From Caloramator proteoclasticus DSM 10124 (GTDB lineage: Bacteria > Bacillota > Clostridia > Clostridiales > Caloramatoraceae), in the NCBI RefSeq assembly GCF_900129265.1, contig NZ_FQVG01000002.1:1-64000 (forward strand): a stretch of DNA of 64,000 nucleotides, given 5' to 3'. The position numbers were made by a program, and so were the translations under genes. Below the pieces are notes generated by a model. It did not search any database. It was not told the origin of the DNA and saw only the letters and a list, made by a program, of their open reading frames with translations. This document shows positions 1-7,900 of the stretch, piece by piece; within the stretch, counting starts at the first letter, position 1; each line of letters opens with the position of its first letter.

Positions 1-324
1 CCAATTATACTTTTTTAGAAACATTCGAGGATTCAGAGAAAAAAGGCTTTTGCAGATAAATATAATAGAAGATTTGAAAGATGAAATGTTGATAATTATG
101 AATTGGATTAATCCAATTTTTAACACCGCATAGTCGATAATAAAATTGGAAATACAGCTTTTCATTATGATGGGGAGGGGGAAGGTGTATCTATATACAT
201 GGCCTACGGCCTTTTTCCCTTCCAAAATTTCAATAAAATAGAAAAAATCTAATTTCCTATAAAGAAAAAAGCTTTACTGGAAATTAGATGCGAAATCTCT
301 GTAAATAAGAAATGATAATTTATG
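1..324. other. Upstream region without a confident gene
   Basis: No convincing gene is visible. A short open frame runs in from the window edge to a stop near 131-133. A different frame (3-44) joined to another (43-84) after a one-base shift at an A6 run gives a protein-like string, so a decayed gene end is possible. The region also holds an 18-nt perfect palindrome at 101-118, and an 11-bp perfect inverted repeat with arms 247-257 and 279-289. The plsX/fapR-type genes that often precede acpP would lie outside the window. I cannot assign a function. Confidence 0.4.
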
Positions 325-353
325 TTGACTCTTTACATTATATGTAATATTAT
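325..353 (+). promoter_or_regulatory. Sigma-A-type promoter for acpP
   Basis: TTGACT at 325-330 and TATTAT at 348-353 are separated by 17 bases. This places the transcription start about 20 bases before the acpP ribosome binding site. Read by eye; no FapR or FabT operator is convincing next to it. Confidence 0.7.
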
Positions 354-381
354 ATAGTTGAGTTTGAAGGGAGGTGAACTT

Positions 382-615
382 ATGATATTTGAAAGAGTTA
401 AGGAAAGAATTTCAGAAGTTTTAGGAATAGATCCTGACGATATAACAATGGAATCATCATTTATGGATGATTTAGGTGCTGATTCATTAGATGTTGTTGA
501 ATTAATAATGGCTCTTGAAGATGAGTTTGACTTAGAAATTCCAGATGAAGAGGCAGAAAAAATTCAAACTGTTGGAGATGTTGTTGAGTACATAAAGGAA
601 AATACAGATTTTTAA
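382..615 (+). CDS. acpP: Acyl carrier protein
   Basis: This 77-residue acidic protein carries growing acyl chains in type II fatty-acid synthesis in the cytoplasm. The DSL motif in [10 protein letters not shown] holds the serine (about residue 35) that receives the phosphopantetheine arm. Length and the acidic helix after the motif match the family. The start at 382 is chosen because AAGGGAGGTGA (367-377) sits at good spacing; an in-frame upstream start at 358 would lie inside this site and add residues not seen in the family. It is followed by rnc, the same order as in Bacillus subtilis. A promoter lies directly upstream and a small hairpin follows. Confidence 0.98.
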   Translation: MIFERVKERISEVLGIDPDDITMESSFMDDLGADSLDVVELIMALEDEFDLEIPDEEAEKIQTVGDVVEYIKENTDF

Positions 616-619
616 CATA

Positions 620-642
620 GTCCCGATTTATTCGGGGCTTTT
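620..642 (+). terminator. Weak terminator after acpP
   Basis: CCCGA (622-626) pairs with TCGGG (632-636) around a 5-nt loop, extended by a G-U and a G-C pair, then TTTT. The short stem and U-tract suggest partial termination, so acpP could be made in excess over rnc. Confidence 0.5.
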
Positions 643-644
643 AA

Positions 645-694
645 CATATTTCATAAGTTAATTTTATTAATATAAAGTTAACTTATGAAATGTG
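645..694 (+). promoter_or_regulatory. Long 23-bp hairpin in the rnc leader
   Basis: Positions 645-667 pair with 672-694 without a mismatch (21 Watson-Crick and two G-U pairs) around a TAAT loop. The hairpin ends 25 bases before the rnc start codon. The stem is about two helical turns, the size RNase III prefers, and it has no U-tract, so it does not look like a terminator. It could be an RNase III cleavage site that limits rnc expression, as known for the E. coli rnc leader. The pairing is seen; the function is inferred. Confidence 0.65.
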
Positions 695-719
695 ACAAAA
701 AACCATTAGGGGGCTTTAT

Positions 720-1427
720 ATGGATAAAATAAGAAAGAAACAGTTAAAGCATTTGGAAGAAATAATTGATGTGGATTTTGAAAATATAGGTTTATTAGAT
801 ATTGCACTAACGCATAGTTCATATGCAAATCAGTTTAATTTAGGATATAATTCCCATAACGAGAGATTGGAATTTTTAGGTGATTCAGTTTTAAGTTTAA
901 TAGTAAGTGAATATCTATTTAAAAAGTTTAAAAATAAGCACGAAGGTAAATTAACAAGGATTAGAGCAGCAGTTGTTTGTGAGTCCTCTTTGGCAGAGAT
1001 AGCAAGAAGATTAAAGTTTAATGAATATTTAAGGATAGGAAAAGGTGAAGAACTTACTGGAGGGAGAGAAAAGGATTCTCTCCTTGCGGATTGCTGTGAA
1101 GCAGTAATAGCTGCAATATATCTTGATAGGGGATATGAAAAGGCTAAGAAGTTTGTTATTAAGAATTTAGAGGAAAAAATTGAACTATTCAGCAATGATA
1201 TAAACTACAATGATTATAAATCTAAACTACAGGAGTATGTTCAAAGAGATATAAATAAAAAAATTGTGTATAGGGTAGCAAATGAATATGGACCTGATCA
1301 TAATAAAACATTTGAAATTAATGTTTATCTTGATGATACTTTATATGGCAAGGGAATAGGAAAGAGTAAAAAAGAGGCAGAACAAAATGCAGCAAGGGAA
1401 GCATTGAGAACATTAGGAGTTGATTAG
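720..1427 (+). CDS. rnc: Ribonuclease III
   Basis: This 235-residue protein cuts double-stranded RNA, including rRNA precursors and structured mRNA leaders. The N-terminal endonuclease domain has the signature NERLEFLGDS (about residues 47-56) with its catalytic Glu and Asp, and a second acidic cluster around DSLLADCCEAVIAAIYLD. A double-stranded-RNA-binding domain covers about residues 160-232. Length is normal. A GGGGG stretch precedes the ATG. It follows acpP as in Bacillus, but smc comes only after a radical-SAM gene and spoVS. A long perfect hairpin lies just upstream and may be its own substrate. Confidence 0.97.
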   Translation: MDKIRKKQLKHLEEIIDVDFENIGLLDIALTHSSYANQFNLGYNSHNERLEFLGDSVLSLIVSEYLFKKFKNKHEGKLTRIRAAVVCESSLAEIARRLKFNEYLRIGKGEELTGGREKDSLLADCCEAVIAAIYLDRGYEKAKKFVIKNLEEKIELFSNDINYNDYKSKLQEYVQRDINKKIVYRVANEYGPDHNKTFEINVYLDDTLYGKGIGKSKKEAEQNAAREALRTLGVD

Positions 1428-1431
1428 TAAT

Positions 1432-2496
1432 ATGAAGCATTTTATAATACCAATTTTTGTTCCACATAAGGGGTGTCCTCACGATTGTATTTTCTGTAAC
1501 CAAAAAAGAATTACAGGTCAATACAATGATGTAGAGGCTGAAGATGTTTATAAGATAATTGAAGAACATCTAAAAACTATAGATAGAAATAATTCACATA
1601 TTGAGATTTCTTTTTTTGGAGGAAGTTTTACAGGGATAGAAATAGAAAAACAGAAGGAATTTTTAAGTATAGCCAAGGAGTATGTAGATAAAGGATTAGT
1701 TGATGAGATTAGATTGTCTACAAGACCAGACTATATAGATAGGGAAATACTTGACTATCTTAAAAAATATGGTGTGAAGAATATAGAGCTTGGTGCACAA
1801 TCAATGGATGATGATGTATTAATGAAACAGTGTAGAGGGCATAGTAGTGAAGATGTTGTTAATGCCTCAAAATTAATAAAAGAATATGGGTTTAAATTGG
1901 GGCTTCAAATGATGGTGGGGCTTTATGGAGATTCCTTTGAAAAGGATATATATACTGCAAAAAAATTTATTGAATTAAAACCTGATTTTGTTAGAATTTA
2001 TCCAACGCTTGTAGTTAAGGATACCTATTTAGAGGTATTATATAAAAAAGGTATGTATAAACCTTTAGAATTAATGGATGCCGTATATATATGTAAGGAA
2101 CTTTACAAACTATTTTATAAAAACAATATTTATATAATGAAAATAGGTCTACAGGTTTCAGATGACTTTACTCTTGGCAAAAATGTAGTTGCGGGGCCTT
2201 TTCATCCAGCCTTTAGAGAGCTTGTTGAATCAAGTTTATTAAATGATATGATTTTATATTATATTAATACGTATTTTAAAGAATCAAAATCAATAGACTT
2301 GATTGTTAATCAAAAAACGTTATCAAAAATGTATTCAGATAAGAAAAGATTTTTTAACGACATTTTACAACAAATTTCCGACAAAAAGGTCAAGGTACAC
2401 CAATCTACTGATTTAGATTTATTTGAAATATGCTTAAGAAACGAAGAAAAATGTTATAAAATGTCGTTATTTGATTATATTAGCTCTATTATATAA
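1432..2496 (+). CDS. Radical-SAM protein, Elp3-like without acetyltransferase domain
   Basis: The protein has 354 residues. The N-terminal CPHDCIFC gives the CX3CX2C pattern (C15, C19, C22) that binds the 4Fe-4S cluster of radical-SAM enzymes, followed by the glycine-rich SAM-binding stretch ISFFGGSFTG. The middle resembles the radical-SAM core of Elp3/YhcC-type proteins. The C-terminal GNAT acetyltransferase domain of true Elp3 (usually 500 or more residues) is absent, so tRNA acetylation should not be assumed. I prefer ATG 1432, with AGGAG at 1415-1419, over a TTG at 1420 that touches that site. The gene abuts rnc and is probably co-transcribed with it. The substrate is unknown. Confidence 0.8.
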   Translation: MKHFIIPIFVPHKGCPHDCIFCNQKRITGQYNDVEAEDVYKIIEEHLKTIDRNNSHIEISFFGGSFTGIEIEKQKEFLSIAKEYVDKGLVDEIRLSTRPDYIDREILDYLKKYGVKNIELGAQSMDDDVLMKQCRGHSSEDVVNASKLIKEYGFKLGLQMMVGLYGDSFEKDIYTAKKFIELKPDFVRIYPTLVVKDTYLEVLYKKGMYKPLELMDAVYICKELYKLFYKNNIYIMKIGLQVSDDFTLGKNVVAGPFHPAFRELVESSLLNDMILYYINTYFKESKSIDLIVNQKTLSKMYSDKKRFFNDILQQISDKKVKVHQSTDLDLFEICLRNEEKCYKMSLFDYISSII

Positions 2497-2497
2497 A

Positions 2498-2524
2498 GAA
2501 GGAAAACACTCCTTTATATAGAAT
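2498..2524 (+). promoter_or_regulatory. Sigma-H-type promoter for the first spoVS
   Basis: GAAGGAAAA (2498-2506), 11 bases, then ATAGAAT (2518-2524) followed by AT. This matches the B. subtilis sigma-H consensus RnAGGAwWW-N11/12-RnnGAATww at every defined position. B. subtilis spoVS is known to be sigma-H controlled, which supports the call. It overlaps the end of the upstream gene region. Confidence 0.75.
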
Positions 2525-2573
2525 ATATAATAGGAGAGTAATAATTATAGTCTATATGAAGGAGGAGTTATAT

Positions 2574-2834
2574 ATGGAAGTATTAAAGGTATCAGCTCAA
2601 TCACAACCAAAGGCTGTAGCAGGAGCTTTAGCTGCAACTTTAAGGGAAAGGGCATCAGCAGAAATACAAGCTATAGGTGCAGGTGCAGTAAATCAAGCAA
2701 TAAAGGCTATTGCAATAACAAGAGGTTTTGTAGCACCAAATGGCATTGATTTGGTTGTCATCCCAGCATTTTCAGAAGTTGAAATAGATGGGGAAGAAAG
2801 AACAGCAATCAAATTTATTGTGGAACCAAGATAA
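2574..2834 (+). CDS. spoVS: Stage V sporulation protein S (first copy)
   Basis: This 86-residue protein of the SpoVS/Alba-like fold acts in sporulation, where B. subtilis mutants stall at coat and cortex stages. Hallmarks are MEVLKVSA at the N-terminus, QAIGAGA in the middle, RGFVAP and DGEERTAIKF near the end. The start at 2574 follows GGAGGAG (2561-2567) and gives exactly the family length; an upstream ATG at 2556 would precede that site. It is about 74% identical by eye to a second copy at 61379. A sigma-H-type promoter precedes it and a strong terminator follows, so it is probably a single-gene transcript. Confidence 0.97.
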   Translation: MEVLKVSAQSQPKAVAGALAATLRERASAEIQAIGAGAVNQAIKAIAITRGFVAPNGIDLVVIPAFSEVEIDGEERTAIKFIVEPR

Positions 2835-2860
2835 TTAAAATTACTATGATGTTTATAAAC

Positions 2861-2920
2861 AAGTGCCATAAATAGTAGAAGTGTTTAATGCTTTTACTTA
2901 TTTATGGCACTTTGTTTTTT
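2861..2920 (+). terminator. Rho-independent terminator after spoVS
   Basis: Arms 2861-2873 and 2900-2912 pair perfectly (13 bp). The stem continues for 8 more pairs after a single-base bulge at 2899, closing a 9-nt loop. A U-rich tract (TTTGTTTTTT) follows. Confidence 0.85.
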
Positions 2921-2928
2921 AACTTAGC

Positions 2929-2958
2929 TTGACACCTGTTTAATTATATAATTAAAAT
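2929..2958 (+). promoter_or_regulatory. Probable promoter for smc
   Basis: TTGACA at 2929-2934 and TAAAAT at 2953-2958 with an 18-base spacer, directly after the spoVS terminator. A better -10 hexamer (2947-2952) is too close to the -35 to pair with it. Confidence 0.5.
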
Positions 2959-3035
2959 AGATATGTTAGATTCTTTATGGGACACCAGAACATAAGTGCA
3001 TTTTTATTTTTTTACATTTAGAGAGGGTGTTTAGA

Positions 3036-6000
3036 TTGTATTTAAAACGAATTGAAGTTAAGGGTTTTAAGTCATTTGCAGATAAAATTGAACTTGATTT
3101 TAATGGAGGAATTACTGCAATAGTAGGTCCAAATGGTAGTGGTAAAAGTAACATATCTGATGCTATAAGATGGGTTTTAGGAGAACAGAGTGCTAAAACT
3201 TTAAGAGGAGCAAAAATGGAGGATGTTATTTTTGCAGGAACAGAGACAAGAAAACCATTGGGCTGTGCAGAGGTTTCTTTAACAATCGATAATTCTGATG
3301 GAATTGTTCCAATTGAATATACAGAAATAACAGTTACAAGAAGACTTTACCGTTCTGGTGAAAGTGAATATTTAATTAATAATACACCCTGTAGATTAAG
3401 GGATATTCAAGAGATTTTTATGGATACAGGGATAGGTAAGGATGGATATTCATTAATTGGACAAGGAAGAGTAGATGAAATTTTAAGTACGCGTTCAGAG
3501 GATAGAAGAAATTTATTTGAAGAAGCTGCTGGTATAGTAAAATACAAGACAAGAAAGTTAGAGGCAGAAAGAAAGCTTGAAAATACAAGACAAAATCTAT
3601 TAAGAATTGATGATATCATTTCGGAATTAGAAGCACAGATTGAACCATTAAAGGAACAATCCGAGGTTGCTAAAAAATATTTATCATTTAAAGAAGAATT
3701 AAAGGAATTGGAAATAAACTTAATATTAAACAATTATAATGAGGCAAGAGAAAAATATAAAAAAATTACAGTAGATTCGGATGAAATAAACCAAACCAAG
3801 GAACAGGAAGAAAAAAGAAAGCAAATTTTAAAGGAAGAGGTAGTTTCTTTAAAGCAAAACCTTGTTGAAATAGAAAAGGAATTAGAAAGAGTTTCAACAG
3901 AAAGATTGGAACTTGAAAAGAATCAAGAAAATAAACAGGGTGAAATTAAGGTATTAAATGAGAGATATGCAAACTTTATAAATGAAATAGATAGGTTAAA
4001 GAATGAAATTGAGAATAACAAAGAATATATTTTAGAGGTAGAATCAAGTATACAAAACTTAGGATTAGATAATAATGAGGTATTAGATGAGATACAATTA
4101 ATCAAGAACGAGATAGATAAAATTGAAAAGGAATATAATAGTTTAAACCAAAAATATATCACAATAGAGTCTGATATAGATGAAAAGAAATCAAATTTGC
4201 TTCAGCTTCTTAATGATATATCTCAAGAAAAAAATAAAATTAGTTCCTATGAAATAACATTACAAAATTTTGATAGACGTAAAGAACAAATAAATTTTAT
4301 AAGAAGTCAAAAAGAAGAAGAGTTAGAAAAAGTTAAGAAGGAAAAAGAAAAAAATGATATTAATTATAATAATTTAAGTGAAAAAAGGAAAAATAAAACC
4401 GACTTATTTAATTCAGTTCTTCAACAGATTAGTTTTTTAGAACAGGAAGGAAAGAGATTACAATCAGAAAAAAATAATATTATTTCAGATCTAAGGTCAA
4501 AAGAGGCAAGATGTAATGCTTTAGTTTCTATGGAAAATGAATTAGAGGGATTTAATAAAGCTACAAAATACATTTTGACTAATTATAAAGAGAATTTTGG
4601 TGTTTTAGGTGCGGTATCAGATATTATAAAAGTTCCAAAGGGGTATGAAGTTGCAGTTGAAATTGCACTTGGTGCTGCCATTCAAAATATTGTTGTTAAA
4701 AATGAGAGTGTAGCAATACAGCTTATAGATGTTCTTAAAAAGAATAATATAGGAAGGGTTACCTTCTATCCATTAAATACTGTTAAATATAAACCATATA
4801 TGATAGACCAAAAGATAAAACAAATGCCTGGATATTTAGGGCTTGCTAATGAGATTGTAAGTTTTGATGAAGTGTATAAAAATGTAGTTGGAAATATATT
4901 AGGAAGGGTTATTATTTGTGATAATTTAGAGAATGCAAAAAATATAGCAAAGGAAATAGATTATGCTCTAAGGATAGTTACATTAGAGGGAGATGTTATA
5001 AATGCTGGTGGAAGCTTTACTGGTGGTAGTGTAGTTAAAAGCCACGGTATTTTATCAAGAAAAAATGAGATTGAAGAATTAAATGCAGATATAAAGATAC
5101 TAAAGGAAACAACTCTAAAGTATAATAAAAATATTGCTTTAAATAATGAAAAGATCAATGATTATTTTATTAAAAAGAATGAGATAGATCAGGAAATAAA
5201 ATCAATTGAAAAGGAAATACAGATATTAGTTGGAAAACAGCTATTTTATGAAAAACAAATTGAAGATATAAATAAAAATATAAAGGATATTGAAGTAGAA
5301 TTAGAACATATTGAAATAGAAACTCAAAATGTCAAGAAAAAGCTTGAGGAAAGAGAACAGCAACTGAAGCTTTTAGAGGAAAAACAAGCTTCAATTCAAG
5401 AATACGTTGAGAATACTCAAAGAGATATAAAGGATCTACAGGTTAAAAAGGATGTTCTTCATAAGGAACTAACAGATAAAAGAATATTATATGCAGAAAA
5501 AAACAAAATTTTAGAGGGAATAAGCGAAAGAAGAAAACAGTTAGAAAAGGAAAAAAATAATTATGAAAATAGAATTAAAAATTATGAATTAGAAATAGAA
5601 AATTTAAATATAAAGATAGAACATACTAAAGAAAATATAAGAAAAAATTTAATAGAATTGCAGAAGTATGCAGAAGATATTATAAAAGTTAAGGAAGAAT
5701 ATTATTTATTTGAGGGAAAGAAAAGGGAAATTACAGATATAATACAGAGCAAAGAAAAGGATATTGTAGCAGTAGAAGAGAGTATTTCATCTGTTATAAA
5801 TTCTATTCATAAACTTGATATTATGAAAAATAAGCTTGAAAATGAAATTGAGGTACTGATAAATAAACTTTGGGAAGAGTATGAATTGTCAATTCCTCAG
5901 GCGGTAAAGTATAAAAAGGAAATCAAAAATGTAGGGGAAATATCAAAAAGAGTAAATGAGCTTAAAGCGAATATAAGATCTCTTGGAGATGTAAATGTAA

Positions 6001-6581
6001 ATTCAATTGAAGAATATAAAAGAGTTGTTGAAAGATATTCTTTCTTAAAACAACAAAGGGAAGATTTGATTAATGCTGAAAAATCCTTAGTTGGTGTAAT
6101 AAATGAGATGGTTCAAAAGATGACAGAACAATTTAAATATAATTTTAGAATTATAAGGGAAAACTTTAATTTAACCTTTAAGGAGTTGTTTGGTGGCGGT
6201 TATGCAGATTTAAGGCTTGATGGGGATGATGTATTAAATGCAGGAATAGAAATTATAGTTCAACCTCCAGGAAAGAAGCTTCAGACACTATCACTACTAT
6301 CTGGTGGAGAAAGAGGTCTTGCTGCGATAGCACTTATTTTTGCAATATTAAAGATGAAGCCGACTCCATTTTGTGTTCTTGACGAAATAGAAGCAGCATT
6401 AGATGATGCCAATGTTAATAGATTTGCTGAATTCTTAAAGGACTATTCAACAAGGACACAATTTATTATAATAACACATAGAAAGGGTTCTATGGCAGCT
6501 GCAGATACTCTTTATGGTGTTACAATGGAGGAAAAGGGAGTATCAAAGGTTGTTTCATTAAAGTTAGAGGGAGGAAAATAG
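3036..6581 (+). CDS. smc: Chromosome segregation ATPase SMC
   Basis: This 1181-residue condensin ATPase compacts and separates sister chromosomes with ScpA and ScpB. The N-terminal head has Walker A GPNGSGKS (31-38). Long coiled coils flank a hinge at roughly residues 510-670. The C-terminal head has LSGGE (about 1088), Walker B CVLDE (about 1113) and a histidine switch. I choose a TTG start at 3036, giving the family N-terminus MYLKRIEVKGFKSF, because GAGAGGGTG (3021-3029) lies 6 bases before it. A GTG at 3027 would lie inside that site. ftsY follows after one base, as in many Firmicutes. Confidence 0.98.
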   Translation: MYLKRIEVKGFKSFADKIELDFNGGITAIVGPNGSGKSNISDAIRWVLGEQSAKTLRGAKMEDVIFAGTETRKPLGCAEVSLTIDNSDGIVPIEYTEITVTRRLYRSGESEYLINNTPCRLRDIQEIFMDTGIGKDGYSLIGQGRVDEILSTRSEDRRNLFEEAAGIVKYKTRKLEAERKLENTRQNLLRIDDIISELEAQIEPLKEQSEVAKKYLSFKEELKELEINLILNNYNEAREKYKKITVDSDEINQTKEQEEKRKQILKEEVVSLKQNLVEIEKELERVSTERLELEKNQENKQGEIKVLNERYANFINEIDRLKNEIENNKEYILEVESSIQNLGLDNNEVLDEIQLIKNEIDKIEKEYNSLNQKYITIESDIDEKKSNLLQLLNDISQEKNKISSYEITLQNFDRRKEQINFIRSQKEEELEKVKKEKEKNDINYNNLSEKRKNKTDLFNSVLQQISFLEQEGKRLQSEKNNIISDLRSKEARCNALVSMENELEGFNKATKYILTNYKENFGVLGAVSDIIKVPKGYEVAVEIALGAAIQNIVVKNESVAIQLIDVLKKNNIGRVTFYPLNTVKYKPYMIDQKIKQMPGYLGLANEIVSFDEVYKNVVGNILGRVIICDNLENAKNIAKEIDYALRIVTLEGDVINAGGSFTGGSVVKSHGILSRKNEIEELNADIKILKETTLKYNKNIALNNEKINDYFIKKNEIDQEIKSIEKEIQILVGKQLFYEKQIEDINKNIKDIEVELEHIEIETQNVKKKLEEREQQLKLLEEKQASIQEYVENTQRDIKDLQVKKDVLHKELTDKRILYAEKNKILEGISERRKQLEKEKNNYENRIKNYELEIENLNIKIEHTKENIRKNLIELQKYAEDIIKVKEEYYLFEGKKREITDIIQSKEKDIVAVEESISSVINSIHKLDIMKNKLENEIEVLINKLWEEYELSIPQAVKYKKEIKNVGEISKRVNELKANIRSLGDVNVNSIEEYKRVVERYSFLKQQREDLINAEKSLVGVINEMVQKMTEQFKYNFRIIRENFNLTFKELFGGGYADLRLDGDDVLNAGIEIIVQPPGKKLQTLSLLSGGERGLAAIALIFAILKMKPTPFCVLDEIEAALDDANVNRFAEFLKDYSTRTQFIIITHRKGSMAAADTLYGVTMEEKGVSKVVSLKLEGGK

Positions 6582-6582
6582 T

Positions 6583-7488
6583 ATGTCTTGGTTTGAAAAA
6601 CTTAAGCAAGGACTTACAAAAACAAGGGATGTAATAAACGATAAGGTTGATGCACTATTGTCCTTTACAAAGACAATAGATGAGGAATTATATGAAGAAT
6701 TAGAGGAGATATTAATAACATCAGATGTTGGTGTTAGCACTACAACAAAGATAATAGAGATGCTTAGAAAAAAGGTTAGGGAAAATCGTATAGATGATCC
6801 TTCAAAGGTAAAAGAACTTTTAAAGGAAATAATTGCAGATATTTTAGATAATGAAAAACATTCAGTTATTCCTAAATCAACTCCTGCTGTGTATATAGTT
6901 GTTGGTGTAAATGGAGTTGGAAAAACAACTTCAATTGGTAAAATGTCACACTATTTAAAACAAAAAGGCTATAAAGTTATGCTTGCTGCAGCAGATACAT
7001 TTAGAGCAGCTGCTATTGACCAACTTGAAGTGTGGGCTAAAAGAAGTGGAGTTGATATTATAAAGCATCAAGAGGGTGCTGATCCAGCAGCAGTTGTGTT
7101 TGACGCCATTCAAGCAGCAAAGGCGAGAGGAGTAGACATATTAATTTGTGATACTGCCGGTAGACTTCATAATAAGAAGAATTTAATGGAGGAGCTAAGA
7201 AAGATAAATAGGATAGTTGAAAGAGAATATGAAAATGCCTACAAAAAAACCTTCCTTGTGCTTGATGCTACAACAGGCCAAAATGCATTAAATCAAGCAA
7301 AGGAGTTTATGAATGTGGCAAATGTTAATGGACTAATTTTAACCAAATTAGATGGAACAGCAAAGGGTGGAGTTGTAATATCAATTGCCAATGAATTAAA
7401 TATCCCTGTTTCAATGATAGGTGTAGGAGAGGGGATTGAGGACCTGCAGGAATTTGATCCAAAAGAATTTGCAGATGCTTTGTTTTGA
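6583..7488 (+). CDS. ftsY: Signal recognition particle receptor FtsY
   Basis: This 301-residue SRP GTPase docks ribosome-SRP complexes at the membrane. After an N-terminal helical bundle come GVNGVGKTTSIGKM (G1), DTAGRLHNK (G3), TKLDGTAKGG (G4) and the GVGE closing motif. The acidic A domain of E. coli FtsY is missing, as is usual in Firmicutes. The start follows GGGAGG. It begins one base after the smc stop, so the two are co-transcribed. Its partner Ffh is encoded 412 bases downstream, beyond ylxM. Confidence 0.98.
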   Translation: MSWFEKLKQGLTKTRDVINDKVDALLSFTKTIDEELYEELEEILITSDVGVSTTTKIIEMLRKKVRENRIDDPSKVKELLKEIIADILDNEKHSVIPKSTPAVYIVVGVNGVGKTTSIGKMSHYLKQKGYKVMLAAADTFRAAAIDQLEVWAKRSGVDIIKHQEGADPAAVVFDAIQAAKARGVDILICDTAGRLHNKKNLMEELRKINRIVEREYENAYKKTFLVLDATTGQNALNQAKEFMNVANVNGLILTKLDGTAKGGVVISIANELNIPVSMIGVGEGIEDLQEFDPKEFADALF

Positions 7489-7504
7489 TGTTAAGTAAAA
7501 ATAC

Positions 7505-7533
7505 TTGACACATTCAATATATTTTGTTATTAT
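7505..7533 (+). promoter_or_regulatory. Promoter for ylxM-ffh
   Basis: TTGACA (7505-7510), 17 bases, TATTAT (7528-7533), with a TGN extension just before the -10. It lies in the short ftsY-ylxM gap and would let the SRP genes be expressed apart from smc-ftsY. Confidence 0.75.
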
Positions 7534-7552
7534 CATTTAGGGATGTGCTGAT

Positions 7553-7885
7553 ATGGATAGATTAAGTTATATTATTCTTTTGTTAGATTTTTATCGAAAT
7601 CTTTTAACCGAAAAACAACGAGATATAATGTCAAGACATTTTGAAGAGGATATGTCCCTTGCTGAGATTGCTGAGGAATATGGCATTTCAAGGCAGGCAG
7701 TACATGATATAATAAAAAGAAGTGAAAAGGCACTGTTAGATTACGAAGAAGAATTAGGTTTGGTTGACAGGTTTTTGAAACAAAAACAGGAGCTTATTAA
7801 AATAAAAAATCTTTTGAGTAAATATCAAGAATATGATGACATAAAAAAATCACTGGATATATTAAACAAGCTTTTAGATATTTGA
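7553..7885 (+). CDS. ylxM: YlxM, sigma-70-like helix-turn-helix protein
   Basis: This 110-residue protein belongs to the UPF0122/YlxM family, almost always paired with ffh. The segment LAEIAEEYGISRQAVHDII (about residues 37-55) is a helix-turn-helix resembling sigma-70 region 4; the rest is a charged helix. In streptococci YlxM binds SRP RNA and Ffh and modulates SRP, so a role in SRP assembly is more likely than promoter recognition. The start at 7553 has a modest AGGGATGTG upstream. ffh begins 15 bases after its stop. Confidence 0.93.
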   Translation: MDRLSYIILLLDFYRNLLTEKQRDIMSRHFEEDMSLAEIAEEYGISRQAVHDIIKRSEKALLDYEEELGLVDRFLKQKQELIKIKNLLSKYQEYDDIKKSLDILNKLLDI

Positions 7886-7900
7886 TTAGGAGGTCATCTT

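Noticed and set aside
39-45. Programmed -1 frameshift site A-AAA-AAG near the window start
   Set aside because: The upstream frame is cut by the window edge and no product can be recognised, so there is no basis for programmed frameshifting.
361-380. FabT/FapR-type operator at acpP
   Set aside because: Only a half-site-like AGTTTGA is present next to the ribosome binding site, without the second half.
830-1195. Minus-strand open frames inside rnc, smc, ffh, cdsA, dxr, pnp, recA and others
   Set aside because: They lie opposite strongly supported genes, lack ribosome binding sites and known motifs, and look like the expected shadows in AT-rich coding DNA.
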